A stretch of DNA of 33,982 bases, taken from positions 1-33,982 of the forward strand of contig CALWNC010000012.1 in NCBI GenBank assembly GCA_944382715.1, in the 5' to 3' direction. The notes under the pieces are model-generated. The model saw only the letters and a list, made by a program, of their open reading frames with translations, was not told the DNA's origin and searched no databases. This document shows positions 1 to 6,366 of this stretch, one piece after another (the first letter of the stretch is position 1; each line of letters begins with the position of its first letter). Position numbers and translations under genes: made by a program. The stretch is from an uncultured Clostridia bacterium. GTDB taxonomy: Bacteria; Bacillota; Clostridia; Christensenellales; UBA1242.

Positions 1-966
1 TTCAGTACCAAAACCACCTGCATACTTGCTTGCTGTTTCACTATCAATAACTTCGGTAACCTTTTTATCTTCTGGAATATTAAAATTTGAATTGTTTACA
101 AGTGCAGAAGAAACTTCACTTGAAGTTGCAGCAACACCAGTTTCTATAGATGAAGAATTTTTTACATCTACTTTTACATCATTAACACTTGTTGCTGTAA
201 TTACAACTGCATAAACATGAGAATTATTTTCAATAGAAAGGTGACCTTTTTTAAGATAAACATTTCCATTTACAGTGCCAAATTCATGATAAGAATTGTT
301 CATATCAACAGCAGTAACAGTTACTTGATTTTTTGCACCATAACTATTAACTGTTGCATTCCCTGCATTAACAGTAAGGTTTCCACCATTAAGTACAACA
401 TTGTATGTTCCTGAATTTGAAGTTGTAAAGTTTACATCAGTTTCGCCAGAAACTTCAATTCCATAAGAAACAGTAACAGACTCTACACTGTCATTGTTTA
501 AATAAACATTTCCAGCAATGCTGTTTTCTGCTAAATTTTCAGCAGGTGTTTCAGTTGTCATACTCCAAAGGTCGCTTTTATTTTCGCTTGGAGTTTCAGC
601 CTGATTGTCTGCTAAATTTCCATCTTTATCATACAAGAAAAGTAAGTTTTGACTCATATCCCAAACGATAGAATAACCATCAGTTGTAGGATTAAGTTTG
701 TTTACATCATAACCAGCTTCGCTTGCAGCAGAGAGCATTTGGCTGAAAGTTTCAGGCTTTCCATTAGTTTCTTCACTAATTTTAAGTTGAGTATTAATAT
801 TTTTAACGGTCATAACATCAGCAGAAACTGATGCTTTGTTTACAAGACCAACGAAAGTTGGGATTAAGATTGCTGATAAGATACCAATAACTGCAATTAC
901 AATTACAAGTTCAACAATTGTAAAGCCTGCTTTGCTTCTTTTATTGCTATTAAATTTTATATTCAT
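1..966 (-). CDS. Type IV pilin-like secreted protein, tandem copy A (partial, C-terminus beyond left edge)
   Basis: An open frame of 322 codons runs from an ATG at 966 (AAGGAG just upstream) to base 1 with no stop, so the C-terminus is missing. The N-terminus is a type III prepilin signal: a short basic leader ending in Gly14, then FTIVELVIVIAVIGILSAIL, with Phe15 as the mature first residue and Glu19 at the conserved +5 position. The leader would be cut by a prepilin peptidase and the hydrophobic helix would anchor the protein in the membrane or a pilus. From about residue 140 the protein is rich in Asn, Ser, Thr, Val and Gly with short repeating strands (e.g. GNVYLNNDSV, GNVYLKKGHLSIE), suggesting a beta-solenoid. 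It parallels the first 319 residues of the next gene upstream (1172-3418) and is clearly its tandem paralogue. Function unknown; a surface fibre or pseudopilin is the likeliest role. Confidence 0.85.
   Translation of the reverse strand, partial: MNIKFNSNKRSKAGFTIVELVIVIAVIGILSAILIPTFVGLVNKASVSADVMTVKNINTQLKISEETNGKPETFSQMLSAASEAGYDVNKLNPTTDGYSIVWDMSQNLLFLYDKDGNLADNQAETPSENKSDLWSMTTETPAENLAENSIAGNVYLNNDSVESVTVSYGIEVSGETDVNFTTSNSGTYNVVLNGGNLTVNAGNATVNSYGAKNQVTVTAVDMNNSYHEFGTVNGNVYLKKGHLSIENNSHVYAVVITATSVNDVKVDVKNSSSIETGVAATSSEVSSALVNNSNFNIPEDKKVTEVIDSETASKYAGGFGTE
193..280. repeat. 88-bp perfect direct repeat, copy A (partner 2654-2741)
   Basis: Bases 193-280 are identical to 2654-2741 (offset 2461). 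The block encodes the GNVYLKKGHLSIENNSHVYA segment and its flanks in both tandem pilin-like genes. It is a second island of identity, separated from the 266-bp block by a diverged stretch with amino-acid changes. Confidence 0.93.
587..852. repeat. 266-bp perfect direct repeat, copy A (partner 3039-3304)
   Basis: Every base of 587-852 equals 3039-3304 (offset 2452). The block encodes about residues 39-127 of both pilin-like proteins. The adjoining 853-927 segment differs from its partner at 13 positions, all in third codon positions, so the identity ends abruptly. Confidence 0.95.
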
Positions 967-1016
967 TTAGTTCTCCTTATTTATTTTTTTTATTTTAAAA
1001 CAATTTATTTCACAAA

Positions 1017-1114
1017 TACTTAAAAATGAAGCTTGTAAATAAGATCTCATTTTTAAGTACCGTGAAAATAGATTTTCATTGACTATAATTGTAAAAAGAA
1101 TATGCAATTATAGT
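1017..1114. repeat. Cluster of three inverted repeats between the two pilin-like genes
   Basis: Three hairpin-capable repeats lie side by side. 1017-1029 pairs perfectly with 1047-1059 (13 bp, 17-nt loop). 1064-1070 pairs with 1073-1079 (7 bp). 1082-1091 pairs with 1105-1114 (10 bp, 13-nt loop). None is followed by a long T tract on either strand, so they are poor intrinsic terminators. They sit downstream of copy B and upstream of copy A, where they could stabilise or process the transcript or mark a recombination-prone site. Confidence 0.6.
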
Positions 1115-1171
1115 TAATAAAAATCATTAAATCCGTAATGTTAATATTTTTAAGTTCAGCTATTGATAATC

Positions 1172-3418
1172 CTAAACTCTTACATAGTCAACTATATTTC
1201 CATTAACATCATAAGCATATACTGTAATTGTTACTGATGAATTTGCTAAAGTTGGACTTTCACAATTAGGAATTACGATATTATTAAATACATAATAAAT
1301 TGTGCTTTCTCCTTCCTTTGAACAAATAGAATAAGCAAATCCATTAGAGCTTTCACTTGCAGAAACAGAAGAAATTACAGTGTAACCTTCACTTTCTAAT
1401 GTTTCATTTCCACTAATATTATCAAATTTAGCTTTATAATTGGTTTGCTGATCAAAGTTAAGCGTAAGGGCAAATGAACCATGGGCATCGTTAACTGAAC
1501 TCTTATACATTGTATTATAAACAATTTTATAAATTGCAATTTTTTCATTTTGAGGCTTATTAATGGAAATAATACCATTTTCGTCAACTGATGCAGTAAA
1601 ATCTTCTGAGTGTGTTAATTTCGTAAATGATGCAGTTGCAGTCTTGTTAAATACTTTATCTAACTCCTCTTCCCATTGAGTGTATGCTTCACTATAATCC
1701 ACACTAGGTGATCCAATATAGTGTGCCCTATTTCCACTAGTTGTTGTTATAACCCCATAGTTATAACAATCTGTAATTACGATATGTGATTTAATTTCAT
1801 CTAAAGTATAATTTTTAAATGATCCTTCTAAATAAGATTCATTTCCAAAGAAATAACCAATTGCATTTCCATTAATTTGCGCATAGTTATTAACATTTGT
1901 AAATGTTGTTACTGCACTTGTATCAAAACCACCAAACCAAACACCAGTTTTTACAGCAGTTGAAACCATGTTAGCATAGTTATTACAATTAATAACATTA
2001 TTTGAACAAGATCCATTAGTTGTATCCCAAGCATAAGAGGCTAGTAGACCATAGTTATTTCCTTTGATTTTTAGAATTGTATTATTCGCATTGTATAAAT
2101 TTATATTTTCAAATGTAGTTGAACCTTTTGTATTTGACACTAAGTTTATCCAAGATTGACTATTTTCATTTAATGAATCAAATCCTGTATAGTAAACATT
2201 TAGATTTTTTAAAATTGTGCCATAATATGTATTATTAAATAATGCATTCCATATTGTATCAGCTGTTGGATTTAAAGGTAGAGTAATTGAGTGACCATCG
2301 CCATCAAGAACACCTTTAAATCTATTAACAATATAATAATCGCCTGTTCCATTATATTTTGTAAAGTTAATATCATTAATTAACTTAAAATATTGTAGTT
2401 TTGAAGATATGTAAGTAATTGAATTAAATTGAGATTCATCAGCAATTAAATAAGGACTAATTTCAGTACCAAAACCACCTGCATATTTGCTTGCTGTTTC
2501 ACTATCAACAACTTCTGTAACTTGCTTGTCTGCAGGAATGTTAAAGTTTGAATTATTTGCAAGTGCAGAAGCAACTTCACTTGAAGTAGCAGCAACACCT
2601 GTTTCTACAGATGATGCATTTTTTACATCTACCATTACATCGTTAACACTTGATGCTGTAATTACAACTGCATAAACATGAGAATTATTTTCAATAGAAA
2701 GGTGACCTTTTTTAAGATAAACATTTCCATTTACAGTGCCATATTCATAATATGAATTTGCATCAACAGCTTCAACATTAACTGCATTTTTTGTTCCGTA
2801 GCTCTTAACAGTTGCATTTTTAGAATTAACAGTTAATTCCCCACCATTTAAACAAACAACAATTTCACCAGTTGCATTATTAAGTGTTACATTAGTGTTT
2901 CCAGAAACTTCAATACCGTAAGAAACTGTAACAGATTTTACACTGTCATTGTTTAAATAAACATTTCCAGCAACACTATTTTCTGCTAAAGTTTCAGCAG
3001 GAGTTTCGGTTGTCATACTCCATAAGTATTCTTTTGAACTTGGAGTTTCAGCCTGATTGTCTGCTAAATTTCCATCTTTATCATACAAGAAAAGTAAGTT
3101 TTGACTCATATCCCAAACGATAGAATAACCATCAGTTGTAGGATTAAGTTTGTTTACATCATAACCAGCTTCGCTTGCAGCAGAGAGCATTTGGCTGAAA
3201 GTTTCAGGCTTTCCATTAGTTTCTTCACTAATTTTAAGTTGAGTATTAATATTTTTAACGGTCATAACATCAGCAGAAACTGATGCTTTGTTTACAAGAC
3301 CAACAAAGGTAGGAATTAAAATTGCTGACAAAATGCCAATAACAGCAATAACAATAACAAGTTCAACGATTGTAAATCCTTTTCCTTGTCTATTTTTGTT
3401 TTTAAATTTGATATCCAT
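1172..3418 (-). CDS. Type IV pilin-like secreted protein, tandem copy B (748 aa, beta-solenoid-like)
   Basis: It starts at an ATG at 3418 with AGGAG eight bases upstream. Residues 1-14 are a basic leader ending in Gly14. Residues 15-38 form the hydrophobic N-methylated helix of type IV pilins (FTIVELVIVIAVIGILSAIL), with Glu19 at +5. Residues 39-127 are encoded by DNA identical to copy A. Residues 140-320 contain short beta-rich repeats. From about residue 320, PYLIADESQFNSI followed by YFKLINDINF opens a region typical of clostridial cell-surface GLUG-like or beta-helix proteins, with recurring N-N-Y units such as VINCNNYANM and TNVNNYAQINGNAIGYF. No LPXTG or second transmembrane segment is visible. 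At 748 aa it is several times longer than a classical major pilin, so it is better described as a pilin-anchored surface protein. No assembly ATPase or prepilin peptidase lies in this window. Confidence 0.85.
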   Translation of the reverse strand: MDIKFKNKNRQGKGFTIVELVIVIAVIGILSAILIPTFVGLVNKASVSADVMTVKNINTQLKISEETNGKPETFSQMLSAASEAGYDVNKLNPTTDGYSIVWDMSQNLLFLYDKDGNLADNQAETPSSKEYLWSMTTETPAETLAENSVAGNVYLNNDSVKSVTVSYGIEVSGNTNVTLNNATGEIVVCLNGGELTVNSKNATVKSYGTKNAVNVEAVDANSYYEYGTVNGNVYLKKGHLSIENNSHVYAVVITASSVNDVMVDVKNASSVETGVAATSSEVASALANNSNFNIPADKQVTEVVDSETASKYAGGFGTEISPYLIADESQFNSITYISSKLQYFKLINDINFTKYNGTGDYYIVNRFKGVLDGDGHSITLPLNPTADTIWNALFNNTYYGTILKNLNVYYTGFDSLNENSQSWINLVSNTKGSTTFENINLYNANNTILKIKGNNYGLLASYAWDTTNGSCSNNVINCNNYANMVSTAVKTGVWFGGFDTSAVTTFTNVNNYAQINGNAIGYFFGNESYLEGSFKNYTLDEIKSHIVITDCYNYGVITTTSGNRAHYIGSPSVDYSEAYTQWEEELDKVFNKTATASFTKLTHSEDFTASVDENGIISINKPQNEKIAIYKIVYNTMYKSSVNDAHGSFALTLNFDQQTNYKAKFDNISGNETLESEGYTVISSVSASESSNGFAYSICSKEGESTIYYVFNNIVIPNCESPTLANSSVTITVYAYDVNGNIVDYVRV
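2654..2741. repeat. 88-bp perfect direct repeat, copy B (partner 193-280)
   Basis: Identical to 193-280. See that entry for what it encodes. Confidence 0.93.
3039..3304. repeat. 266-bp perfect direct repeat, copy B (partner 587-852)
   Basis: Identical base for base to 587-852. The flanking 3305-3379 (encoding the pilin helix) has the same protein sequence as copy A but different third bases in about half of its codons. Confidence 0.95.
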
Positions 3419-3493
3419 AATTCTCCTAAATTTATTTATTATTTTAAATTTATAAAACTCAAGATACAGATTTCTTGAATTTTATTTTGCATC

Positions 3494-3925
3494 TTAACTA
3501 ATAAGCTTGCAAAACAAAAGGTATATTTTATATTCAAAAAATGAATTCTCTTTTTTAGATTGCATTTTTGGAATTACAATTCTAATTTCTCTTTCAGTAT
3601 TCTTTTTAATGTGGTCTTTAACATATTCAATAATTGAAAAAATTGAAAGAATAGTTAAAAATAATACAGCATAGGCTATTAAATTTGTAATTGAAATTCC
3701 AAAAGTTGTAAGGCTTGTGAGGACATCTTCAAATATCAAATAAGCGTCAAAGCCAATAATTCTTTTTGTTAAGCTAACAAAAGGAGATTCTGGGAGTAAG
3801 AAAAGTACCAAAAATGCCAATATAAAAGCAAGTACAGCCTGAGCGATAGACTTTACTTTCATTTTTTTGCTACTTACGGCAAAAGATACAATTAAGCAAA
3901 ACACTGTAATTGTAAGTGCAAGCAT
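3494..3925 (-). CDS. Small membrane protein of unknown function (143 aa)
   Basis: The ATG at 3925 is preceded by an unusually G-rich ribosome site (AGGGGGAG). Three hydrophobic segments are visible: about residues 2-18, 27-45 (FILAFLVLFLLPE) and 75-100 (ITNLIAYAVLFLTILSIFS). A basic C-terminal tail (KDHIKKNTEREIR) is probably cytoplasmic. I recognise no family; the layout is superficially like CvpA-type small membrane proteins, but no signature supports that. It lies directly upstream of the pilin-like genes on the same strand with a 75-bp gap, so co-transcription is possible and a role in export or anchoring is conceivable but unproven. Confidence 0.7.
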   Translation of the reverse strand: MLALTITVFCLIVSFAVSSKKMKVKSIAQAVLAFILAFLVLFLLPESPFVSLTKRIIGFDAYLIFEDVLTSLTTFGISITNLIAYAVLFLTILSIFSIIEYVKDHIKKNTEREIRIVIPKMQSKKENSFFEYKIYLLFCKLIS

Positions 3926-4183
3926 TTAACTCCCCCTAACTATTATTCTATTCTATTATGTACTAAATATGTTAAAAAAATAACAATTTTCGACAATTTT
4001 ATTATAAATTAAATATAATGCTTTAAAATTTTAAAGTCAAGGAAATTAATTATAATATTTTTAATTTTTTATTTAATAACTAATTTAAATAAGGTAAACT
4101 TGCACACAATATAGCTTCTTTAATATTTAGAAAAAAATTTTACAAATAAATATTTTTAATTTTGAAAAATTTTGTAAAAGTTC
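3926..4183. other. AT-rich intergenic region, no gene seen
   Basis: No open frame with a ribosome binding site is visible on either strand. The stretch is mostly A/T runs. It must hold the promoter of the 143-aa membrane gene (minus strand), but I see no convincing -35/-10 pair for it. Confidence 0.5.
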
Positions 4184-4211
4184 TTTACAAAATTATTTTT
4201 TTGATTATAAT
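4184..4211 (+). promoter_or_regulatory. Promoter of tRNA-Leu
   Basis: TTTACA at 4184-4189 and a consensus TATAAT at 4206-4211 are separated by 16 bp. The mature tRNA begins 20 bp after the -10 box. Confidence 0.75.
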
Positions 4212-4230
4212 GGAATTTGTTAGTTTGATT

Positions 4231-4319
4231 GCTGATGTGGCGAAATAGGCAGACGCAAGGGACTTAAAATCCCTCGGGGTGAAAACTCCGTGCCGGTTCA
4301 AGTCCGGCCATCAGCACCA
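4231..4319 (+). tRNA. tRNA-Leu, anticodon UAA
   Basis: Class II tRNA of 89 nt with encoded CCA (4317-4319). The acceptor stem GCTGATG pairs with CATCAGC (4309-4315). The anticodon stem AGGGA/TCCCT encloses the loop CTTAAAA with anticodon TAA at 4265-4267. A long variable arm and a T arm with GGTTCAAGTCC are present. Confidence 0.97.
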
Positions 4320-4324
4320 GCTAT

Positions 4325-4370
4325 AATGTGTAATTCCTTTTAAAATAAGGTTTTACACATTTTTATTTTT
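4325..4370 (+). terminator. Intrinsic terminator after tRNA-Leu
   Basis: AATGTGTAA (4325-4333) pairs with TTACACATT (4353-4361), with an inner CCTT/AAGG pairing, followed by a T-rich tail. Confidence 0.85.
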
Positions 4371-4536
4371 AAGAATTTTTGGCTATTTATATAAATGTGT
4401 TAATTTTTAACATGGTTTAATAAAAAGTTATGTCAAAAGGTGTATCGGAATTTTTACTCTAAACTATATAAATTATTATATAACTTAATTATTTTTTGCT
4501 TAAATTTTAGTTTACCAAAAGTAATAAGAAAAATTA
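4371..4536. other. AT-rich spacer, no gene seen
   Basis: Only stop-riddled sequence lies between the tRNA-Leu terminator and the HTH remnant. The missing N-terminal half of the HTH gene would be expected here but is not recognisable. Confidence 0.4.
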
Positions 4537-4656
4537 TTTGATGTTGCACAATCATTTATTATTAGAACTAAGAAAGGTATTAGTGTTCCAAATTTAACGG
4601 CTTTACTGAAATTATTGGAACCACTTGGGCTTATATTGTCAATAACTAAAATATAA
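4537..4656 (+). pseudogene. Remnant of an XRE-type HTH protein (C-terminal half only)
   Basis: The frame 4537-4656 reads FDVAQSFIIRTKKGISVPNL and continues as TALLKLLEPLGLILSITKI to a TAA. The pattern resembles the second half of a Cro/CI-type HTH domain as found in HigA/HipB-like antitoxins: recognition helix, then a basic-Gly turn, then a P-N-L-x-x-L-x-K-L-L-x-x-L-G-L ending. An in-frame TAA at 4525-4527 and the absence of a start codon or ribosome site show the N-terminal half is gone. The match rests on the residue pattern alone. Confidence 0.55.
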
Positions 4657-4708
4657 TTTTTAAAACATTTCTATAAAATATTTATTATGTAAAAGTAAGG
4701 AGAAAATT

Positions 4709-5470
4709 ATGAAAACTCATTAATTAGGAGAAAGAATGAAAGAATATGAAGCTGTTTTTGATACTAAACTTATCAATAATTTACCTGTTATAATAAGATT
4801 AGACGGTCGTGCATTTCATACCTTTACAAAGGGTTTAAATAAGCCTTTTGATGATAATTTTAATGAAATTATGCAAAAAACAATGAAATTTTTATGTGAA
4901 AACATACCAAATTGTGTTTTTGGATATACACAAAGCGATGAGATTACACTTGTTTTATACGATAATTCAGGAGAGTGTAAACCTTGGTTTGATAATAGAT
5001 TAGAAAAAATAACAAGTGTATCAGCAAGTATGGCTACCCTAGCCTTTAATAAATATTTAATTGAAAATAATAACATCACTCACCTATTTGATAAAAAATT
5101 ATTTATTGCAACATTTGATTCTTGTGCTTTCAATGTTCCACCTCACGAAGTTGTAAATAACATTATTTGGAGACAACAAGACGCAACAAAAAATAGTATT
5201 AACTCTGTTGCTCAATCATACTTTACACATAAAGAATTACAAGGCAAGAATGTTTCAGATATGCAAGATATGTTGATGTTGCAAAAAAATATTAATTGGA
5301 ATAATACTCCAACCAAATATAAAATGGGTGTTGCCTGATATAGAACATTGACTAATGTTGAAACATCACATGGCATTGTAAAAAGATATAAATGGATTAT
5401 TGATGAAGAGATGCCTATAATTTCAAAAAATAGAGAATTTTTTTCGGAGAAAACTAATATAAATAAATAA
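4709..5470 (+). pseudogene. Thg1-like tRNA 3'-5' nucleotidyltransferase, interrupted by two in-frame stops
   Basis: The longest open part (4736-5338, 200 aa) has the Thg1/TLP signatures: VIIRLDGRAFHTFTK with metal-ligand Asp23 and Gly24, GYTQSDEITL with Asp68-Glu69, then SVSASMATLAFNK and WRQQDATKNSI. Family members add nucleotides in the 3'-5' direction to tRNA 5' ends. The reading frame does not really begin at 4736. The same frame upstream is ATG (4709) Lys-Thr-His-TAA-Leu-Gly-Glu-Arg-Met-Lys-Glu-Tyr-Glu, and as I recall the family, bacterial homologues carry LG-(D/N/E)-RMKEYE near the N-terminus. At the other end TGA (5336-5338) is followed in frame by YRTLTN and KRYKWIIDEEMPI to TAA 5468-5470, matching the expected C-terminus. 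Ignoring both stops gives 253 codons before the final TAA, about the usual family length. Both start sites have SD sequences (AAGGAG 4697-4702, AGGAG 4726-4730), so a shortened protein may still be made. Decay is likelier than recoding. Confidence 0.8.
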
Positions 5471-5475
5471 AAAAT

Positions 5476-5724
5476 ATGGAAAAAATAACTATTTGCTGAA
5501 AATGTTGCGATATACTAAATATTAAAGTCAACTATATAAAATAAAAAATTTTTCTTGAAATAAGAGCAGATATGTCATTACCATTAGATTCAGAATATAT
5601 TGATAGAACTTTTTGTTTAAGTAATGGAAATGAGATAGAAAATTTGCTAAATTTTGTATATAAAACTACTAATAAATCTAGAAAAAAAATTAAGCATATT
5701 AACTTTATGCTTATATTTTTTTAA
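5476..5724 (+). pseudogene. Broken ORF of unknown family
   Basis: One frame runs from ATG 5476: MEKITIC, TGA, KCCDILNIKVNYIK, TAA (5542-5544), KIFLEIRADMSLPLDSEYI and onward to TAA 5722-5724. Both interrupting stops leave sensible protein on each side, so this may be a small gene with two nonsense mutations. An internal ATG at 5572 could start a 50-aa product but has no good ribosome site. The last codons overlap a terminator hairpin. I do not recognise the family; the Cys pair near the N-terminus suggests a metal-binding start. Confidence 0.35.
5691..5724 (+). terminator. Intrinsic terminator at the end of the decayed island
   Basis: TAAGCATA (5691-5698) pairs perfectly with TATGCTTA (5706-5713) across a 7-nt loop, followed by a run of T. 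Orientation suits the plus-strand thg1-like region. Confidence 0.75.
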
Positions 5725-5898
5725 TTGTAATTAATACGCTAAAGACATTATCAAAAAATAGATAACTTGAGTTATAGTATTCAATAATTATAAAATGAAA
5801 ATGTTTAAAGTTTCATTTGTATGCCTATATTATAATAAGTTGTAAAAACAATATTTATATTTATTTTAAACCAAATTTTAGAATAAATTTTAGGCACT

Positions 5899-5929
5899 AA
5901 AAAAAATCCATACATAACTGTATGGATTT
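5899..5929 (-). terminator. Intrinsic terminator of the tRNA-Val/Gly/Cys operon
   Basis: AAATCCATAC (5904-5913) pairs with GTATGGATTT (5920-5929), a 10-bp stem with a 6-nt loop. On the minus strand it is followed by a U tract (complement of the A run at 5899-5906). The hairpin abuts the tRNA-Cys CCA end. Confidence 0.85.
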
Positions 5930-6003
5930 TGGAGGCGACACTCAGAATCGAACTGAGGATTGAGATTTTGCAGACCTTTGCCTTACCTCTTGGCTATGTC
6001 GCC
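5930..6003 (-). tRNA. tRNA-Cys, anticodon GCA
   Basis: 74 nt with encoded CCA (complement of 5930-5932). The acceptor stem GGCGACA/TGTCGCC is complete. The anticodon GCA is the complement of 5969-5971. A T arm with GTTCGATTC is present. Last gene of the three-tRNA operon. Confidence 0.95.
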
Positions 6004-6014
6004 GATAAAATAGT

Positions 6015-6041
6015 AAACGGCAAGTTCATCACCTGCCGTTT
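6015..6041 (-). repeat. Inter-tRNA hairpin between tRNA-Gly and tRNA-Cys
   Basis: AAACGGCA (6015-6022) pairs perfectly with TGCCGTTT (6034-6041). It lies in the 44-nt spacer, 6 nt after the tRNA-Gly CCA end and 11 nt before the tRNA-Cys 5' end, with no T tract. A processing or spacer structure is likelier than a terminator. Confidence 0.6.
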
Positions 6042-6047
6042 CCCCTA

Positions 6048-6122
6048 TGGAGCGGGAAACGAGATTCGAACTCGCGGCATCTGCCTTGGCAAGGCAGCGC
6101 TCTACCACTGAGCCATTCCCGC
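6048..6122 (-). tRNA. tRNA-Gly, anticodon GCC
   Basis: 75 nt with encoded CCA (complement of 6048-6050). The acceptor stem is GCGGGAA/TTCCCGC. The anticodon arm CTGCC-TTGCCAA-GGCAG carries anticodon GCC. The D arm GCTCAGTGGTAGAGC and T arm GTTCGAATC are complete. Confidence 0.96.
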
Positions 6123-6132
6123 AAAAATAAAA

Positions 6133-6168
6133 TTACTCACACAAGCACCGTTAGTGCAGTGCGAGTAA
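6133..6168 (-). repeat. Inter-tRNA hairpin between tRNA-Val and tRNA-Gly
   Basis: An imperfect long stem: TTACTC (6133-6138) with GAGTAA (6163-6168), then CAC (6140-6142) with GTG (6059-type partner at 6159-6161), then GCAC (6145-6148) with GTGC (6154-6157), and a 5-nt loop. It fills most of the 50-nt spacer and has no T tract on the transcribed strand. Confidence 0.55.
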
Positions 6169-6172
6169 AATA

Positions 6173-6248
6173 TGGTGGGGACTATAGGGCTCGAACCTAT
6201 GACCGCCTGCTTGTAAGGCAGATGCTCTCCCAGCTGAGCTAAACCCCC
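6173..6248 (-). tRNA. tRNA-Val, anticodon UAC
   Basis: 76 nt with encoded CCA (complement of 6173-6175). The acceptor stem GGGGGTT pairs with AGTCCCC through two wobble pairs. The anticodon loop CTTACAA carries TAC. The D arm GCTCAGCTGGGAGAGC and T arm GTTCGAGCC are complete. First gene of the operon. Confidence 0.96.
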
Positions 6249-6266
6249 ATTGTTCTTGCGAACAAT
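6249..6266 (-). repeat. Inverted repeat abutting the tRNA-Val 5' end
   Basis: ATTGTTC (6249-6255) and GAACAAT (6260-6266) form a perfect 7-bp repeat around TTGC, touching the mature 5' end. From the -10 box, transcription would start near 6263, so the RNA would contain only part of the outer arm. Confidence 0.5.
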
Positions 6267-6269
6267 AGT

Positions 6270-6298
6270 AATATAGCATACTGAAAAATAAATTGCAA
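6270..6298 (-). promoter_or_regulatory. Promoter of the tRNA-Val/Gly/Cys operon
   Basis: On the minus strand, TTGCAA (complement of 6293-6298), a 17-bp spacer and TATATT (complement of 6270-6275), with a TGC extended -10 element directly before it. Confidence 0.75.
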
Positions 6299-6366
6299 GC
6301 ATTTTTTAAAAATTTTTTAAATATTTAAAATTTTTTATTTACTAACAAATTTATTGTATGCTAAAT

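Noticed and set aside
649..831. Plus-strand 60-aa ORFs with identical sequence at 649-831 and 3101-3283
   Set aside because: They are antisense readings of the 266-bp identical block in the pilin-like genes. Their identity is explained by the DNA repeat.
4709..4723. Five-codon ORF MKTH with its own SD, as a histidine-sensing leader peptide for the Thg1-like gene
   Set aside because: It is in the same frame as the downstream gene, and the codons after its stop encode the conserved family N-terminus. It is the original start of the gene, not a leader. One His codon is also too few for attenuation.
5336..5338. TGA read as Trp or selenocysteine
   Set aside because: All housekeeping genes use TGG for Trp and read cleanly with TGA as stop; rsmE ends in TGA. 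The small AACATT/AATGTT hairpin after the TGA is not a convincing SECIS. A second nonsense codon in the same gene points to decay.
5929..6302. Short ORFs across the tRNA cluster
   Set aside because: They lie on tRNA genes in both directions and have no independent support.
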